From Acinetobacter pseudolwoffii (GTDB taxonomy: Bacteria > Pseudomonadota > Gammaproteobacteria > Pseudomonadales > Moraxellaceae): DNA of 64,000 bases. Location: the NCBI RefSeq assembly GCF_002803605.1, contig NZ_PHRG01000002.1, positions 372,001-436,000 on the forward strand. The letters are read 5' to 3'. Shown piece after piece: positions 62,597-64,000 of this stretch. Each line of letters begins with the position of its first letter. Within the stretch, counting starts at the first letter, position 1. The position numbers and the translations under genes were made by a program. The notes below the pieces were generated by a model. That model was given only the letters and a program-made list of their open reading frames with translations, did no database searches and was not told where the DNA came from.

Positions 62597-64000
62597 TTAC
62601 ACTCCAACCGCGACTGAAACAGGCTCTGCCAGAGATACCGTCGGTGCAAGACCGATTGGGTAGCCAATATAACCTGTCGGTAAGTATTCAATGACTTGTA
62701 CAGGCAGAACAATAGAGGTCTCGCCTGCTTTTACTGTCATTGTTTGACCATCTTGAACATTCAAGCGGGCTGCATCCTGTTCACCGACCGCAAATACCGC
62801 TTCAGGAATACGTGTTTCCATTGCTGGTGTTTTTACGGTGAATTCACCTGAACCAAAAATATGGTGCATTGGAACTAGGCGAAAGCTTTCAGCATTAACC
62901 AAAACAGGTGCCGGTGCAACAAAGGTACGTGCCGGAAGTTTTGCCAAACGGTCGAATAAACGAACGCCTGAATCACCACCTTTCAAATGACCACCGACAT
63001 TGTCCTGGAATTTGTTCCAGGCTTGCGGCGAGTTCCAGCCGGCAGACCATGCAAATGGTACCAGTGCTGAAGGTGTTTGAGTTCCGACATAACCTTCCAT
63101 CGAGAAGGTTAATGCAGAGTCTTTGTCCACTGGCTGTTTTGGCTCATGGACAGACAATGGTGCGCGCATCGAAGTACGACCTGAGTAACGACGTGGTTCA
63201 CGTGCTACTTTAAGACCATGGACACGGAAGCCCGCATCTGGTGCTACATCCAAAATACCGTCTAAAGCAGGTACATTTTTCGCAACTGACTCGATCACAT
63301 CATCCAGCAACGTCCAAGAAATCGCTTTGCCTTTCACGCCTGTTTCCAAAGCGTGTAACCAGCGCCAAGATTCTTTGATTGCCAATTCAGGATTGTAGTA
63401 GCTCGGGTCATACACTTGGTAGAAACGTTGTGCACGGCCTTCTTGCGATACCACCGTACCATCACCTTCAGCAAAGCTTGCAGCAGAAAGCACGATGTCG
63501 GCTTTTTTCACTGTTTCAGTTTCAGAGTGATCCAGTACGATCAGGTCTTTGCCTGCCAGTGCAGCATCCACTTGTGCAGCAGGTAGACGACGATACAGAT
63601 CGTTTTCAACCACGATCACTGCATCATAATCTTGTGCAAAGGCTTGCTCTAAGCTTTGACCACCGAAGATTGCCATACCCATCGAGTTCACTTCAGGAAC
63701 TGTCAAGGTCAAGCCTGCATTACCCAGATTTTGTGCAACTTGTGCAGCAGCTTCCATGATTGATGCATCTTGTAAGCTGGTACCCGAGATGATCAATGGT
63801 TTTTTCGCAGCTTTTAAGGTGTCGGCAATCGTTTGTGCAAATGCTTTCGCATCGTCATCTAAACCGAGAATTGCTTCGCCCTTCACGCCCGCAGCAACAG
63901 CAAAACCTAAACGTGCAATGTCGTTTGGAGAAGCAACCACTTCGCCTTCGGCAACATCAGACAGACGGGTTTGTGTCGCAGCCAGGATGTAAATCGGAGA
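62597..64000 (-). CDS. nuoG: NADH-quinone oxidoreductase subunit G, C-terminal part (5' end outside window)
   Basis: The frame stays open past the end of the window (SPIYILAATQTRLSDVAEG precedes the first in-frame GTG at 63940), so about 468 residues of the C-terminal half are visible. This half is the molybdopterin-oxidoreductase-like region without cofactor ligands (ALVPFAWSAGWNSPQAWNKF). The cluster-binding N-terminus lies upstream, outside the window. It is the first nuo gene visible here. Confidence 0.92.
   Translation of the reverse strand, partial: SPIYILAATQTRLSDVAEGEVVASPNDIARLGFAVAAGVKGEAILGLDDDAKAFAQTIADTLKAAKKPLIISGTSLQDASIMEAAAQVAQNLGNAGLTLTVPEVNSMGMAIFGGQSLEQAFAQDYDAVIVVENDLYRRLPAAQVDAALAGKDLIVLDHSETETVKKADIVLSAASFAEGDGTVVSQEGRAQRFYQVYDPSYYNPELAIKESWRWLHALETGVKGKAISWTLLDDVIESVAKNVPALDGILDVAPDAGFRVHGLKVAREPRRYSGRTSMRAPLSVHEPKQPVDKDSALTFSMEGYVGTQTPSALVPFAWSAGWNSPQAWNKFQDNVGGHLKGGDSGVRLFDRLAKLPARTFVAPAPVLVNAESFRLVPMHHIFGSGEFTVKTPAMETRIPEAVFAVGEQDAARLNVQDGQTMTVKAGETSIVLPVQVIEYLPTGYIGYPIGLAPTVSLAEPVSVAVGV

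Overview
The window looks like a chromosomal segment of an Acinetobacter species, most likely a non-baumannii environmental or commensal lineage. This is inferred from the pilG-pilH-pilI-pilJ-chpA order without pilK/chpB, the tRNA-Val/tRNA-Asp array, a cytoplasmic ElsL-type YkuD enzyme, the nuoG-N order and moderately AT-rich coding sequence. I ran no database search, so the species is not assigned. No prophage, complete insertion sequence, CRISPR array, rRNA gene or replication origin was seen.

Layout. 1-5.8 kb: the 3' end of a CysJ-like flavoprotein reductase, a YdcF-type membrane protein, a DUF2750 protein, an eight-gene array of tRNA-Val(UAC) and tRNA-Asp(GUC) with a near-consensus promoter, the elsL/ybaN pair, a DUF1853 protein and an entericidin-like lipoprotein. 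5.9-15.6 kb: dapE, then on the minus strand the Pil-Chp chemosensory cluster that controls type IV pili (pilG, pilH, pilI, pilJ, chpA and a CheW-like gene). 15.9-22.7 kb: a secreted coiled-coil protein, an RND efflux adaptor/pump pair and proS. 22.7-29.1 kb: a tight minus-strand operon of four large exported proteins that share a motif directly after the signal peptide. This is the best candidate for an undescribed system. 29.3-36.7 kb: dcd, a LysE-type exporter, mrp, a hydrophilin-like disordered protein, a HEPN-like protein and metG. 36.7-38.3 kb: a cluster of stem-loop repeats and an AT-rich PIN-like gene, which look like an accessory insertion. 38.5-47.3 kb: an MPH-like metallo-beta-lactamase-fold hydrolase, a second LysE exporter, a small lipoprotein, a PLP enzyme of the ACC deaminase/D-cysteine desulfhydrase group, an HI0933-type flavoprotein, several very small proteins, and a large mechanosensitive-channel-like protein. 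47.5-52.5 kb: gltIJKL (glutamate/aspartate ABC uptake), then fpr divergent from a LysR regulator. 52.5-55.0 kb: three tandem cold-shock-domain genes, two of them with membrane anchors, then upp. 55.1-64 kb: the distal part of the complex I operon, nuoN back to nuoG, cut by the window end.

How the genes fit together. Most of the window is core housekeeping: lysine/peptidoglycan precursor synthesis (dapE) and possible muropeptide recycling (elsL), two aminoacyl-tRNA synthetases (proS, metG), nucleotide metabolism (dcd, upp), Fe-S cluster handling (mrp), respiration (nuo), redox supply (fpr) and surface motility control (pil-chp). Accessory features are interspersed: the four-protein exported operon, the PIN-like gene with its flanking repeats, the hydrophilin-like protein and the membrane-tethered cold-shock proteins. 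Many transcription units end in symmetrical hairpins flanked by A and T runs, which can serve converging genes on both strands.
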